From Streptomyces thermodiastaticus (GTDB lineage Bacteria; Actinomycetota; Actinomycetes; Streptomycetales; Streptomycetaceae), in NCBI RefSeq assembly GCF_014656135.1, contig NZ_BNBV01000010.1:1-64000 (forward strand): 64,000 nt of DNA, in the 5' to 3' direction. Shown here in pieces: positions 10,351 through 21,177 of this stretch. Position 1 is the first letter of the stretch. The number at the start of each line of letters is the position of its first letter. The position numbers and the translations under genes are program-made. The notes beneath the pieces were generated by a model. It worked only from the letters and a program-made list of their open reading frames with translations. It made no database searches and was not told the DNA's origin.

Positions 10351-10818
10351 TCAGCTCTTCTCGCCGGGTGCCTGCGGGATGCCGTACACCCGGTCGACGT
10401 TCAGCCGCAGCACGAGGCGCCGTTCGCGGACCATGGCGGTGCGGAAGTCGTCCCAGTCCGGGTGCTCGCCGAGCACGGCGCGGTAGAGGCCGATCAGCTC
10501 CTCCACCGTCGCGTCGTGCGGGTCCGCCGCGACCGGGGACAGCTCGGCGGTGCCCTCGGCGACCGTGTAGGCGCGCCGGTCGGCGGTGGTGACGTGGTAG
10601 GAGGCGCGGGGGTCCCGGCGCAGATTGCGGGTCTTGGCGCGGTCGTCGGTGACGGAGATCCGGATGACGCGGCGCTCCGGGTCCCAGGCGTGGACGACGT
10701 TCGACAGCTGGGGCCGGCCGTCCTTCTTGAGCGTGATCAGCACGCCGTCGTGCCCCTGGGCGAGGAGGTGGAGCAGGGTGTCGTCGGGAGCGGGGGCCGA
10801 AGATGTGTCCTGGGTCAT
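10351..10818 (-). CDS. PPOX-class F420/flavin-dependent family protein
   Basis: A 155-residue protein of the pyridoxamine-5'-phosphate-oxidase-like split beta-barrel fold, widespread in actinobacteria as putative F420- or FMN-dependent reductases. Typical segments are GVLITLKKDGRPQLSNVVHAW near the N-terminus, TRNLRRDPRASYHV in the middle, and a C-terminal EHPDWDDFRTAM...RLVLRLNVDRVYG. The start at 10818 (MTQDTSS) gives the normal family length; longer in-frame extensions are out of line with the family. Substrate unknown. Confidence 0.88.
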   Translation of the reverse strand: MTQDTSSAPAPDDTLLHLLAQGHDGVLITLKKDGRPQLSNVVHAWDPERRVIRISVTDDRAKTRNLRRDPRASYHVTTADRRAYTVAEGTAELSPVAADPHDATVEELIGLYRAVLGEHPDWDDFRTAMVRERRLVLRLNVDRVYGIPQAPGEKS

Positions 10819-11175
10819 ACCGTCGTCAACCGGGCCGCCCAGTGCGCACATTCCCCGCCTCGGGCCCCTCCCTGTGCCCGCCTCCAGGGCCCCGCGCCCG
10901 GTGCGATGCGGAGGAAAGCCGCAGACCTGCACGGCCGTCGCCCGGGGTGGCCTGCGTCCATTACGGTGATCTCCGGCACATGTGCCGCTGCCCAGCCGTC
11001 GCGACCCGTGTCCACAGCGCCCCGAGGAGGTCCCGTGCCGAGCGCCCCCGCCGAGCCCCGGGCGACCGGTGCCCCGGGCGGGGGCCGGGCCGTGCGCCGC
11101 TCCGGGCGGGCCGCCTGCGGCTCGGCAGCGTGTCACGCCCTCACCGCAGTGGACACAGGACGGAGCCAGGCATCC
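10819..11175. promoter_or_regulatory. Divergent intergenic region with a 14-bp palindrome
   Basis: This 357-bp gap separates the PPOX gene from the DUF574 methyltransferase. It contains the perfect palindrome CGGCACATGTGCCG at 10974-10987, about 190 bp before the methyltransferase start, a plausible operator. I see no gene in it; long open frames here are G/C artefacts. Confidence 0.4.
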
Positions 11176-11994
11176 ATGACCTCCCTTGGCAGCGGCGGCA
11201 GCCGCGTCCGCCCCGACGGCATCGACACGAGCAGGCCGCACCCGGCGCGCATGTACGACTACTTCCTCGGCGGGAAGGACAACTACGAGGTCGACCAGGC
11301 GGCGGCCGAGAAGTTCATCACCAAGGCCCCCGAGGTGCGCGAGGGGGTGCGGGCCAACCGCGACTTCCTGATCCGCGCGGTGCGCCATGTCGTCGGCGAG
11401 TGCGGCATCCGGCAGATCCTCGACGTGGGCACGGGCCTGCCGACGGAGCCCAACGTCCACCAGGTCGCGCACGCGCTCGCGCCCGAGACCCGGGTCGCCT
11501 ATGTGGACAACGACCCGATCGTCAGCACGCACTCGATGGCACTGCTGGACGGCACGGACAACACCGCCGTGGTCCTGGCCGACCTGCGGGAGCCGCAGGA
11601 GCTGCTCGCCCATCCGGAGGTGCGCCGGCTCATCGACTTCGACCGGCCGGTCGCGCTGCTGCTGGTCGCGGTGGTGCACTTCCTCGCCGACTCCGACGAC
11701 CCGGACGGCATCCTCGCCACCCTGCGGGACGCCCTGCCCGCCGGGTCCTGTCTGGTGCTGTCGCACGCCACGGGTGATGTGCACGCGGACGGGCGTGCGG
11801 ACGCGGCGGCCGTCTACAACGAGGCGACCGCCCCCTTGACTCTCCGCTCCCACGAGCGGATCGCGCAGTTCTTCGGTGATTTCACGCTGGTGGACCCGGG
11901 CCTGGTCCGGGTGACCCACTGGCGGCCCGAGGAGCCGCCGCGGGACGCCCCGCCGATCGGGATCTACGGCGGGGTGGCCCGCAAGGCCGGCTGA
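11176..11994 (+). CDS. DUF574 SAM-dependent methyltransferase
   Basis: A 272-residue protein of the S-adenosylmethionine methyltransferase family DUF574 (PF04672), greatly expanded in Streptomyces. Diagnostic segments are ARMYDYFLGGKDNYEVD near the N-terminus, the glycine-rich SAM site QILDVGTGLPTEPNVHQVA, and VAYVDNDPIVSTHS. The start at 11176 fits the family N-terminus. It is monocistronic and faces the GH1 operon across a strong hairpin. The methyl acceptor is unknown for almost all of the family. Confidence 0.92.
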   Translation: MTSLGSGGSRVRPDGIDTSRPHPARMYDYFLGGKDNYEVDQAAAEKFITKAPEVREGVRANRDFLIRAVRHVVGECGIRQILDVGTGLPTEPNVHQVAHALAPETRVAYVDNDPIVSTHSMALLDGTDNTAVVLADLREPQELLAHPEVRRLIDFDRPVALLLVAVVHFLADSDDPDGILATLRDALPAGSCLVLSHATGDVHADGRADAAAVYNEATAPLTLRSHERIAQFFGDFTLVDPGLVRVTHWRPEEPPRDAPPIGIYGGVARKAG

Positions 11995-12009
11995 GGCCGG
12001 CGGCTGGTG

Positions 12010-12051
12010 CCCCGGTGAGCGCGGGGGTTTCCGCGTCCGCGCCCACCGGGG
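12010..12051. terminator. Bidirectional terminator hairpin
   Basis: CCCCGGTG-a-GCGCGG (12010-12024) pairs with CCGCGC-c-CACCGGGG (12037-12051). The single mismatch is symmetric. It lies between the convergent methyltransferase and beta-glucosidase genes. Confidence 0.8.
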
Positions 12052-12055
12052 AGTC

Positions 12056-13414
<1,359 letters not shown>

Positions 13415-13459
13415 GAAGGTCCCTTCACAAGTCGTGGCGGAGGCAGGCTGCCTCGCCGG

Positions 13460-14323
13460 TCACTTGACGGCTCCCGCCGTCAGACCGGCGACGAGGTAGC
13501 GCTGCAGCAGCAGGAATCCGGCGACCACGGGCACGCTGACGACCAGCGAGGCGGCCATGATCTGGTTCCAGTAGACGTCGTTGAGGGTGGAGTAGCCCTG
13601 CAGGCCGACGGCGAGCGTCCGGGTGGTGTCGTTGGTCATGACGGAGGCGAAGAGCACCTCGCCCCAGGCGGTCATGAACGCGTAGACGGCGACGGCGACG
13701 ATGCCGGGGATCGCGGCCGGCACGACCACGCGGAACAGGGCGCCGAGCGGTCCGCAGCCGTCCACGAGGGCGGCCTCGTCCAGGTCGCGCGGCACCGAGT
13801 CGAAGTAGCCGATCAGCATCCAGATGGAGAACGGCAGGGTGAAGGTGAGGTACGTCAGGATCAGCCCGCCGCGGGAGCCGAACAGGGCGATGCCGGTGGC
13901 GTTGCCGATGTTGACGTACAGCAGGAACAGGGGCAGCAGGAAGAGGATGCCCGGGAACATCTGCGTGGACAGCACGGTGACGGTGAACACCCGTTTGCCG
14001 CGGAAGGAGTAGCGGCTGACCGCGTAGGAGGCGAACACCGCGATCACCACCGAGCCGGCCGTGGCCGCGCCCGCCACGATCAGCGAGTTCACGAAGTACC
14101 GGGCGAGGGGGACCGTCGACCAGATGTCGATGTACGGGCGGATCGTCAGCCCGCTGGGCAGCCAGCGGAACTTTCCCGAGACGTCCTGCAGGGGTTTGAG
14201 CGAGCTGGACACCATCACGTACACCGGCACCAGGACGAAGCCGGTGAGCAGGGTGAGGAAGATCCGCCGGGTCCACAGGAAGGAGCGCGGCGGCGCCATC
14301 GGCGAGCGGTAGGAGTCAGACAT
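13460..14323 (-). CDS. Sugar ABC transporter permease (MalG type)
   Basis: A 287-residue inner-membrane permease of a carbohydrate-uptake (CUT1) importer, with about six hydrophobic segments. It carries the ATPase-contact EAA loop EAALVDGCGPLGALFRVVVP. It overlaps the upstream permease by 8 bp. No ATPase gene accompanies it; Streptomyces CUT1 importers commonly share the general ATPase MsiK encoded elsewhere. Confidence 0.94.
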   Translation of the reverse strand: MSDSYRSPMAPPRSFLWTRRIFLTLLTGFVLVPVYVMVSSSLKPLQDVSGKFRWLPSGLTIRPYIDIWSTVPLARYFVNSLIVAGAATAGSVVIAVFASYAVSRYSFRGKRVFTVTVLSTQMFPGILFLLPLFLLYVNIGNATGIALFGSRGGLILTYLTFTLPFSIWMLIGYFDSVPRDLDEAALVDGCGPLGALFRVVVPAAIPGIVAVAVYAFMTAWGEVLFASVMTNDTTRTLAVGLQGYSTLNDVYWNQIMAASLVVSVPVVAGFLLLQRYLVAGLTAGAVK

Positions 14324-15314
14324 CGGCGGTCCTCCGTCCGCGCGAGGTGACGGCCAGGTACACGCCCGTGACCACCAGCAGGAACAGCAGCAGCAGCACG
14401 GACATCGCCGAGCCGGTGCCGAAGTCCCAACTGACGAAGGACGCCTGGTAGATGTGGACCGAGATCAGGTCCGCCGCCCGCGGCGCGGCCTTGCCGAACA
14501 TCACGTACGGGGTGTTGAAGTCGTTGAACGTCCACAGGAACAGCACCAGGACGAGCACCTGGTTGACCGGGCGCAGCGACGGCAGGGTGATCCGGCGGAT
14601 CTGCTGCCACATCCCGGCGCCGTCCAGGGCGGCCGCCTCGTACAGCTCGCGCGGGATGTTCTGCAGGCCGGCCATGACGATGAGGAAGGCGAACGGCCAG
14701 CCCCTCCACACCGACACCGTCAGCAGCGCCCAGAAGCTGTTGTCGCCGATCAGCCAGAACGACGGCTTGTCGGTCAGGTGCAGCTGGTCGTGCAGGACGT
14801 GGTTCACCAGGCCGTTGTCGTGCTGGAACATGAACACCCAGGTGATCACGGCCGCGTAGACCGGCAGCGCGTAGGGCACCAGGAACAGGGTGCGCAGCAG
14901 GCCGCGGCCGCGGAAGCTGTCCTGCAGGCAGATCGCGGCGGCGGTGCCGATCAGCCAGCACAGCGCGACCGACAGCAGGGTGAAGCCGACGGTGACGAAG
15001 AAGGAGTGCAGCAGGGCCTCGCCGACCGGGGCGTCGACGTCCACCGAGACGCGGTAGTTGTCGAAGCCCGACCAGGGTGCGGCGGTCCAGTTGCGGATGT
15101 AGAACTGCGTGATCTCCTTCAGGCTCATCACCGCGCCGATCACCATCGGCACCAGGTGGACCAGCAGTTCCAGGATGAGGGCGGGCAGGAGCAGCAGGTA
15201 CGGCAGCCAGGCGCGGCCGGCCCGCCCGGAGCGGCCGGGCCGCCCACGGCGCGGGCCGGCCGCCCGCGAGGACTTCTGCGCCGTCGGCCGGCCGGCGTCC
15301 ACGGTGGTCGTCAT
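14316..15314 (-). CDS. Sugar ABC transporter permease (MalF type)
   Basis: A 332-residue CUT1 permease with a basic, Arg/Gly-rich cytoplasmic N-terminus of about 35 residues followed by six transmembrane segments. The EAA loop is [20 protein letters not shown]. The ATG at 15314 is preferred because AAGTGAG sits just upstream. A GTG at 15323 overlapping the stop of the binding-protein gene is the alternative. Confidence 0.94.
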   Translation of the reverse strand: MTTTVDAGRPTAQKSSRAAGPRRGRPGRSGRAGRAWLPYLLLLPALILELLVHLVPMVIGAVMSLKEITQFYIRNWTAAPWSGFDNYRVSVDVDAPVGEALLHSFFVTVGFTLLSVALCWLIGTAAAICLQDSFRGRGLLRTLFLVPYALPVYAAVITWVFMFQHDNGLVNHVLHDQLHLTDKPSFWLIGDNSFWALLTVSVWRGWPFAFLIVMAGLQNIPRELYEAAALDGAGMWQQIRRITLPSLRPVNQVLVLVLFLWTFNDFNTPYVMFGKAAPRAADLISVHIYQASFVSWDFGTGSAMSVLLLLFLLVVTGVYLAVTSRGRRTADV

Positions 15315-15319
15315 GGTGC

Positions 15320-16636
15320 TCACTTCGCGGGCATCTGCTGCTGGGCCTTGAGGAGCTTGGCCTTGACCGACTCGGTGGTCACCGCGCGGCCGGCGGCGGC
15401 GTCGGCGAACAGCTCCTTCACGGCCGTCCCGACGGTCGTCTCGAACTGCGACTCGGACGGCACCTGGGGCAGCGCGGCGGCGCTGGTCGCCAGGGTGTTC
15501 TTCAGCACGGCGGTCTCCGGGGTGTTGAACGCGGGGTCCGCCTGCGCGGTCTTGACCGGCGGGATGGAGCTGAACGCCTTGTTGAGGATCTTCTGCTCCT
15601 CGTCGCTGGTCAGGAACTTCACGAACTGCGTGGCGCCGTCCAGGTTGTGGGTGTTCTTGAAGACGGCGACGTTGACGCCGGCGACCATGGAGTTGATCTG
15701 GGTGCCGGAGCCCGGGGTCCCGGACTGCACGGGCACCGGCGTGATCCCGTAGTCGTCCGGGTTCATGCCCTGCGACCTGAGGTTGGCGGAGGCCGTCTGC
15801 CACAGCAGCATGGCGGTGCGGCCCTTGGCGAAGTCGCTCACCGACTGGTTCTGCGCGTACTCGGCGTTGCCCGGCGGGATGACCTTGTCCTTGGCCATCA
15901 GGTCGACGTACTGCTTGACCGCCGCGACCACCTTGTCGGAGGTGAAGTCGGGTTTGCCGTCGGCGGTGAAGAAGTCGGCGCCGTGCTGCTTGGCGAAGAC
16001 GAAGACGTGGTGGACGTTCTCATTGAGGCTGGCGCCCTCGGCGCCGATCGCCTGCTTGCCCTTGGCCTGGATCTTCTTGCCGTCGGCGATCAGCTCGGCC
16101 CAGGTGGCCGGCGGCTTGGAGATGCCCGCCTCGGCGAAGATCTTCTTGTTGTAGTACAGCCCGTACGCCATCGAGTACAGCGGTACGGCCGCCGGGTCCT
16201 TGCCCGGGGCACCGGTGGAGCCGAGTGCGGAGTCGACGAACCGGTCCCTGCCGCCGATGGCGGCGAAGTTCTTCTCGTCCCACGGCAGCAGCGCGCCGGT
16301 GGCCTGCAGCGAGGCGCTCCAGGTGTTGCCGATGTTCAGCACGTCCGGGCCCTGGCCGGAGGTGGTCGCGGTGAGGATCCGGTTCAGCAGGTCGTTCCAG
16401 GGCACCACCTCCAACTTCACCTTGATGCCGTTCTGCTTTTCGAACTTGTCGAGTTCGGGCTGCAGGACCTTCTTGTCGATCTCGATGCTGGCGCCCTGGT
16501 TGGAGGCCCAGTACGTCAGGGTCTTGGGCGAGTCGTTCGACCCGCCGCCCGTCGGTGTCCCGCCCCCGCAGGCCGAAACCGCCAGGGCGAGAGACAGGGT
16601 GACGGCGCCTACGGCCGCGGCTCGGATGCTGCGCAT
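15320..16636 (-). CDS. Sugar ABC transporter substrate-binding lipoprotein
   Basis: A 438-residue extracellular solute-binding protein of the CUT1 class. The start at 16636 is fixed by CAGGAG just upstream and by the signal peptide: MRSIRAAAVGAV, a hydrophobic stretch, and a lipobox ending VSAC-GG, giving a lipid-anchored Cys near residue 21. The mature part begins KTLTYWASNQG, typical of family 1 binding proteins. First gene of the importer/GH1 operon. The bound sugar is not determined; a beta-glucan oligosaccharide is inferred from context. Confidence 0.94.
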   Translation of the reverse strand: MRSIRAAAVGAVTLSLALAVSACGGGTPTGGGSNDSPKTLTYWASNQGASIEIDKKVLQPELDKFEKQNGIKVKLEVVPWNDLLNRILTATTSGQGPDVLNIGNTWSASLQATGALLPWDEKNFAAIGGRDRFVDSALGSTGAPGKDPAAVPLYSMAYGLYYNKKIFAEAGISKPPATWAELIADGKKIQAKGKQAIGAEGASLNENVHHVFVFAKQHGADFFTADGKPDFTSDKVVAAVKQYVDLMAKDKVIPPGNAEYAQNQSVSDFAKGRTAMLLWQTASANLRSQGMNPDDYGITPVPVQSGTPGSGTQINSMVAGVNVAVFKNTHNLDGATQFVKFLTSDEEQKILNKAFSSIPPVKTAQADPAFNTPETAVLKNTLATSAAALPQVPSESQFETTVGTAVKELFADAAAGRAVTTESVKAKLLKAQQQMPAK

Positions 16637-16714
16637 GGCTCCTGGTGTCCCTTTCCGGGAGTCGAGAACCCTGAGGGGCGACCGGCGTCGACGACTCTGC
16701 TCCCCGTTCGACTT

Positions 16715-16742
16715 CCTAAGCCGCCTCATGGCTTAATTTAGG
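16715..16742. promoter_or_regulatory. Inverted repeat before the sugar ABC operon
   Basis: CCTAAGCC (16715-16722) faces GGCTTAATTTAGG (16730-16742); the core TAAGCC/GGCTTA pairing is perfect. It lies about 80-105 bp upstream of the binding-protein start in a locally AT-rich patch, so it is a candidate operator or promoter element. The remainder of the 476-bp divergent region (16637-17112) contains no gene. Confidence 0.4.
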
Positions 16743-17058
16743 ACGTGAGTTAAACCTCGCCGGGTGGGTCCGTCAAGGGATCCGGCAACGGCATCCGAGC
16801 GCCGCGCGGCCCGGCGACACACCACGGCACGCCCCGCGGCACCCGCAGCCACGCCCTGACCAGCGGCGAACGCCACGGACCCGCGTATTGCAACGGTTGG
16901 ATATCGGCGCCGCCCGGCAGACCGCTGTGCGGCGGTACGCCCCGAAGGCCCGCACCCCTTGCGCCAGTTGACGAACCACCCACCGCACCACGAACCAGAC
17001 GCCGAAGCCGCCGCACCTCTTGACGCCTCGTTCACCCACGTGAAGCATTCACCCGCGA

Positions 17059-17070
17059 GAGAGCGCTCTC
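17059..17070. promoter_or_regulatory. LacI-type palindromic operator GAGAGCGCTCTC
   Basis: A perfect 12-bp palindrome 42 bp before the GH55 start. Its CG-centred core AGCGCT is typical of LacI-family operators such as CebR sites. The identical 12-mer precedes the second GH55 paralogue at 33576-33587. Confidence 0.65.
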
Positions 17071-17112
17071 GAACCCCCCAACGTTCACTTCCTGAAGACC
17101 AGGAGAGCCGCC

Positions 17113-18960
<1,848 letters not shown>

Positions 18961-18965
18961 TGGGG

Positions 18966-19000
18966 GTGGCCCTTCCCGTCGAGGGAAGGGCCACACTTTT
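18966..19000 (+). terminator. Rho-independent terminator
   Basis: A perfect 12-bp stem GTGGCCCTTCCC (18966-18977) and GGGAAGGGCCAC (18983-18994) with a five-base loop is followed by ACTTTT. It sits immediately downstream of the GH55 stop. Confidence 0.9.
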
Positions 19001-19016
19001 CGCCGGCCCCGGCGGC

Positions 19017-19541
19017 TCAGCCCACCTTCTTCCACTCCTGGCACCGGTTGGTCGTGAAGTACTCGCCCTTGTGCAGGGTCACTCGCCCCGGTCCCTGGAG
19101 GTTGTTGTTGGCGATGATGGAGCCGAACTCACCGCTGGCGTCCTTGGCGCGCTCCCAGTAGCAGCCGAATCCGCCCTCGGGCCCGGCCGTCCGGTAGGTC
19201 CCGACCTCGATGTCCTCGCCGACGACGTACTCCCCCTCGCCCGGGAAGTGGTCCGCCGGGCCGGCCTTCTTGTCCTTGCCGGCGCTGTCGCTCGCGGTCT
19301 GGGTGACGGTCACCGTCGGCCGGGGTCCGGCCTTCGCGTCCGATGCTTTCGTACCGGTGTCGGCCGAGCTGCCGCTGCTGCCGATGCCGACGCCGACGCC
19401 CAGGGAGATCAGGGCGACCGCTCCGTACCGCAGCCACCGCTTGCGGCCGCGTGCGGGCCGATCGGGTCCAGTGGGTGCGCCGGGCCCGAGGGGGCCGTTC
19501 GGTCCGTCACCGGACTGCGGGCCGGACGTGTACATGGTCAT
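19017..19541 (-). CDS. Membrane-anchored protein of unknown function
   Basis: A 174-residue protein. It has a Pro/Gly-rich cytoplasmic N-terminus, a basic stretch (RGRKRW), one hydrophobic segment at about residues 38-55, a Ser/Thr-rich linker, and a C-terminal extracytoplasmic domain beginning near GEYVVGEDIEVGTYRTAG and ending NRCQEWKKV. Two cysteines in that domain (CYWER and NRCQ) could form a disulfide. This domain is common in Streptomyces exported or lipid-anchored proteins; its function is unknown to me. Transcribed convergently to the GH55 gene. Confidence 0.75.
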   Translation of the reverse strand: MTMYTSGPQSGDGPNGPLGPGAPTGPDRPARGRKRWLRYGAVALISLGVGVGIGSSGSSADTGTKASDAKAGPRPTVTVTQTASDSAGKDKKAGPADHFPGEGEYVVGEDIEVGTYRTAGPEGGFGCYWERAKDASGEFGSIIANNNLQGPGRVTLHKGEYFTTNRCQEWKKVG

Positions 19542-19674
19542 GAAAGTGCTCCCTCCGATGGTGTGGGGTGCGAGATGCGTGGCGCCCGGTGCGACGGGCC
19601 GGCCGGCCCGTCGTGCGGGGACGCCTGGGGTGGCGCGGGTGGCGCCTTCGCGGTGCGGTGGGTCCGCGGGCCGG

Positions 19675-20901
19675 TCACAGCCCCCGGATCCGGCGGCCGT
19701 TCTCCGTGGCCGGGTAGAGGATCGCGTCGGCCACGCGGCCTCCGGAGTCCTTCACACCTCCGCTGAAGTTGAGCCGCCCCGACGTGCCGGTCTTGGCGGC
19801 GACGCCGTCCCAGTAGGCCGCCTGCCGCTCCCAGCGGATACCCGCGAGCATCTGGTCCAGTTCCTCGGTGCTGATGCGGGACGCCGGGTCGCTCCACGGC
19901 AGGGTGTGGTGGACGGCGATGCCGAGGCCGGCGAGGACCGCGGGGGCCGTGATGGCGCTGCGGCGCGCGAAGTCGCCGGAGTGCTCGGAGATGAGCCGGG
20001 CCAGGACCGGTACGACCATGGCCTCGGCCTCCTCCGGCCGGACCCCGGCGGGCAGTTCGTCCTCGTACACCGACTCCGCCGACCGTGCGAGCCCGCTGCG
20101 GCCGAAGAGGGCGGTCACGACGAGGGAGCGCAGCGCGGACAGCGTGACCACCTCGCGGTCCGACGCGGACACCTGCCGCTTGCTGGAGTTGACCAGCCGG
20201 GCGAACGGCACGCGCCGGCCGTCGACGTCCACCTTGACGGAGTCCGCGACCAGGTGCGCGAGGCGGGTTCCGAAGTCCCGCTGGTCCATGGACATCGCGA
20301 GGTTCTTCGCGACGGCCACTCCCTGCACGTTGCGGTCGTAGAAGATCTGCCGGGCGTCCGACGGGGCCAGGTCGATGTAGAGCTCGAACGGCACGCGCAC
20401 CCGGGCGAGTTCCGGATACGTCAGCCCGAAGGTCTCCGGGTCGTCGTACAGGTCGTGCCAGGCGGTGGTCTGGGTCTCGCCGTCGATGGCGATCACCATG
20501 GTGCCGGGCGTGATCGTCAGAGTGCGCAGGCCGGTGCCGGGCACGAGTTCGTCGCCGATCGCGCTCAGCGGGCCGGCGTGCCACAGGGTGATCGGCGGGG
20601 TGGACCAGGCCGCGCCCAGCTCGCCCTTCAGCCCGGCAGCGATGTACTCGGCGTACGGCCCGACGTTCTTCCCCTTCTGCGACGACTTCAGCGTCCGCTG
20701 CACGGTCGCCCGCAGCTCGGCGTGCCGGCGCACGAGCCCGGGGGCCGTCTTGAGCCGCCTCGGGTCCTCCTCCGTACGCGGCGACGGCACGAGCTGGACG
20801 AGCGTGGGCACGGACATCGTCCCGATCACGGCGTCGTCGCGGAACGGCATGACGGTGAGCTGGGTTCCTTCGACGACGCCGGTCGGCATGGTGAGGCGCA
20901 T
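19675..20901 (-). CDS. DGQHR-domain (DndB-like) protein
   Basis: A 408-residue cytoplasmic protein. A segment VIAIDGETQTTAWHDL (about residue 145) matches the DGQHR-type motif (IDGxTxT...H) of DndB and related proteins. In DNA phosphorothioation systems DndB is a DNA-binding regulator or accessory protein. The start at 20901 is set by GGGGGGAG five bases upstream. It is divergent from an N6-adenine methylase with an HTH and lies next to a type I restriction system. No dndA, dndC, dndD or dndE is present in the window, so a phosphorothioation role is not supported. A regulator or component of a methylation-based module is the more likely reading. Confidence 0.65.
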   Translation of the reverse strand: MRLTMPTGVVEGTQLTVMPFRDDAVIGTMSVPTLVQLVPSPRTEEDPRRLKTAPGLVRRHAELRATVQRTLKSSQKGKNVGPYAEYIAAGLKGELGAAWSTPPITLWHAGPLSAIGDELVPGTGLRTLTITPGTMVIAIDGETQTTAWHDLYDDPETFGLTYPELARVRVPFELYIDLAPSDARQIFYDRNVQGVAVAKNLAMSMDQRDFGTRLAHLVADSVKVDVDGRRVPFARLVNSSKRQVSASDREVVTLSALRSLVVTALFGRSGLARSAESVYEDELPAGVRPEEAEAMVVPVLARLISEHSGDFARRSAITAPAVLAGLGIAVHHTLPWSDPASRISTEELDQMLAGIRWERQAAYWDGVAAKTGTSGRLNFSGGVKDSGGRVADAILYPATENGRRIRGL

Positions 20902-20914
20902 GGTCTCCCCCCGG

Positions 20915-20959
20915 AGTTCTGTGAGCAGGAGTTGTGTGAGCAGCAGTTCTGCGAGCAGG
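20915..20959. repeat. Three tandem 15-bp repeats in the leader of the DGQHR gene
   Basis: Three head-to-tail copies of AGTTCTGTGAGCAGG-like units at 20915-20929, 20930-20944 and 20945-20959, differing at one or two positions. They lie 14 bp upstream of the DGQHR gene start, in the transcribed leader if the promoter is further upstream. Confidence 0.85.
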
Positions 20960-21104
20960 CGGGACCGATGCCCGCCGGGACGAGGAGCCCTGGGTGTCAC
21001 GGCGGCAGGCCAGGGCGGCAGCAGCCGACACCGCACGAAGGCCTTGCCGGCAGGCACTGCGGGACTGGAAGCGAGAACAGATAAGCACATCCGTGAAAGC
21101 ATCG

Positions 21105-21141
21105 TCAATCTCATTGGCGCGCTTGACAAGTGCTGTAGGTT
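21105..21141 (+). promoter_or_regulatory. Candidate divergent promoter/operator
   Basis: A relatively AT-rich patch with GTCAA (21105-21109) facing TTGAC (21123-21127), and a second TTGAC at 21144. TTGGCG (21114-21119), a 16-bp spacer and TAGGTT (21136-21141) could be -35/-10 hexamers for the methylase gene starting at 21178. These are pattern matches only. Confidence 0.3.
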
Positions 21142-21177
21142 GTTGACGTCCGCTTCCAAGACACCAGGACCGTGCCC

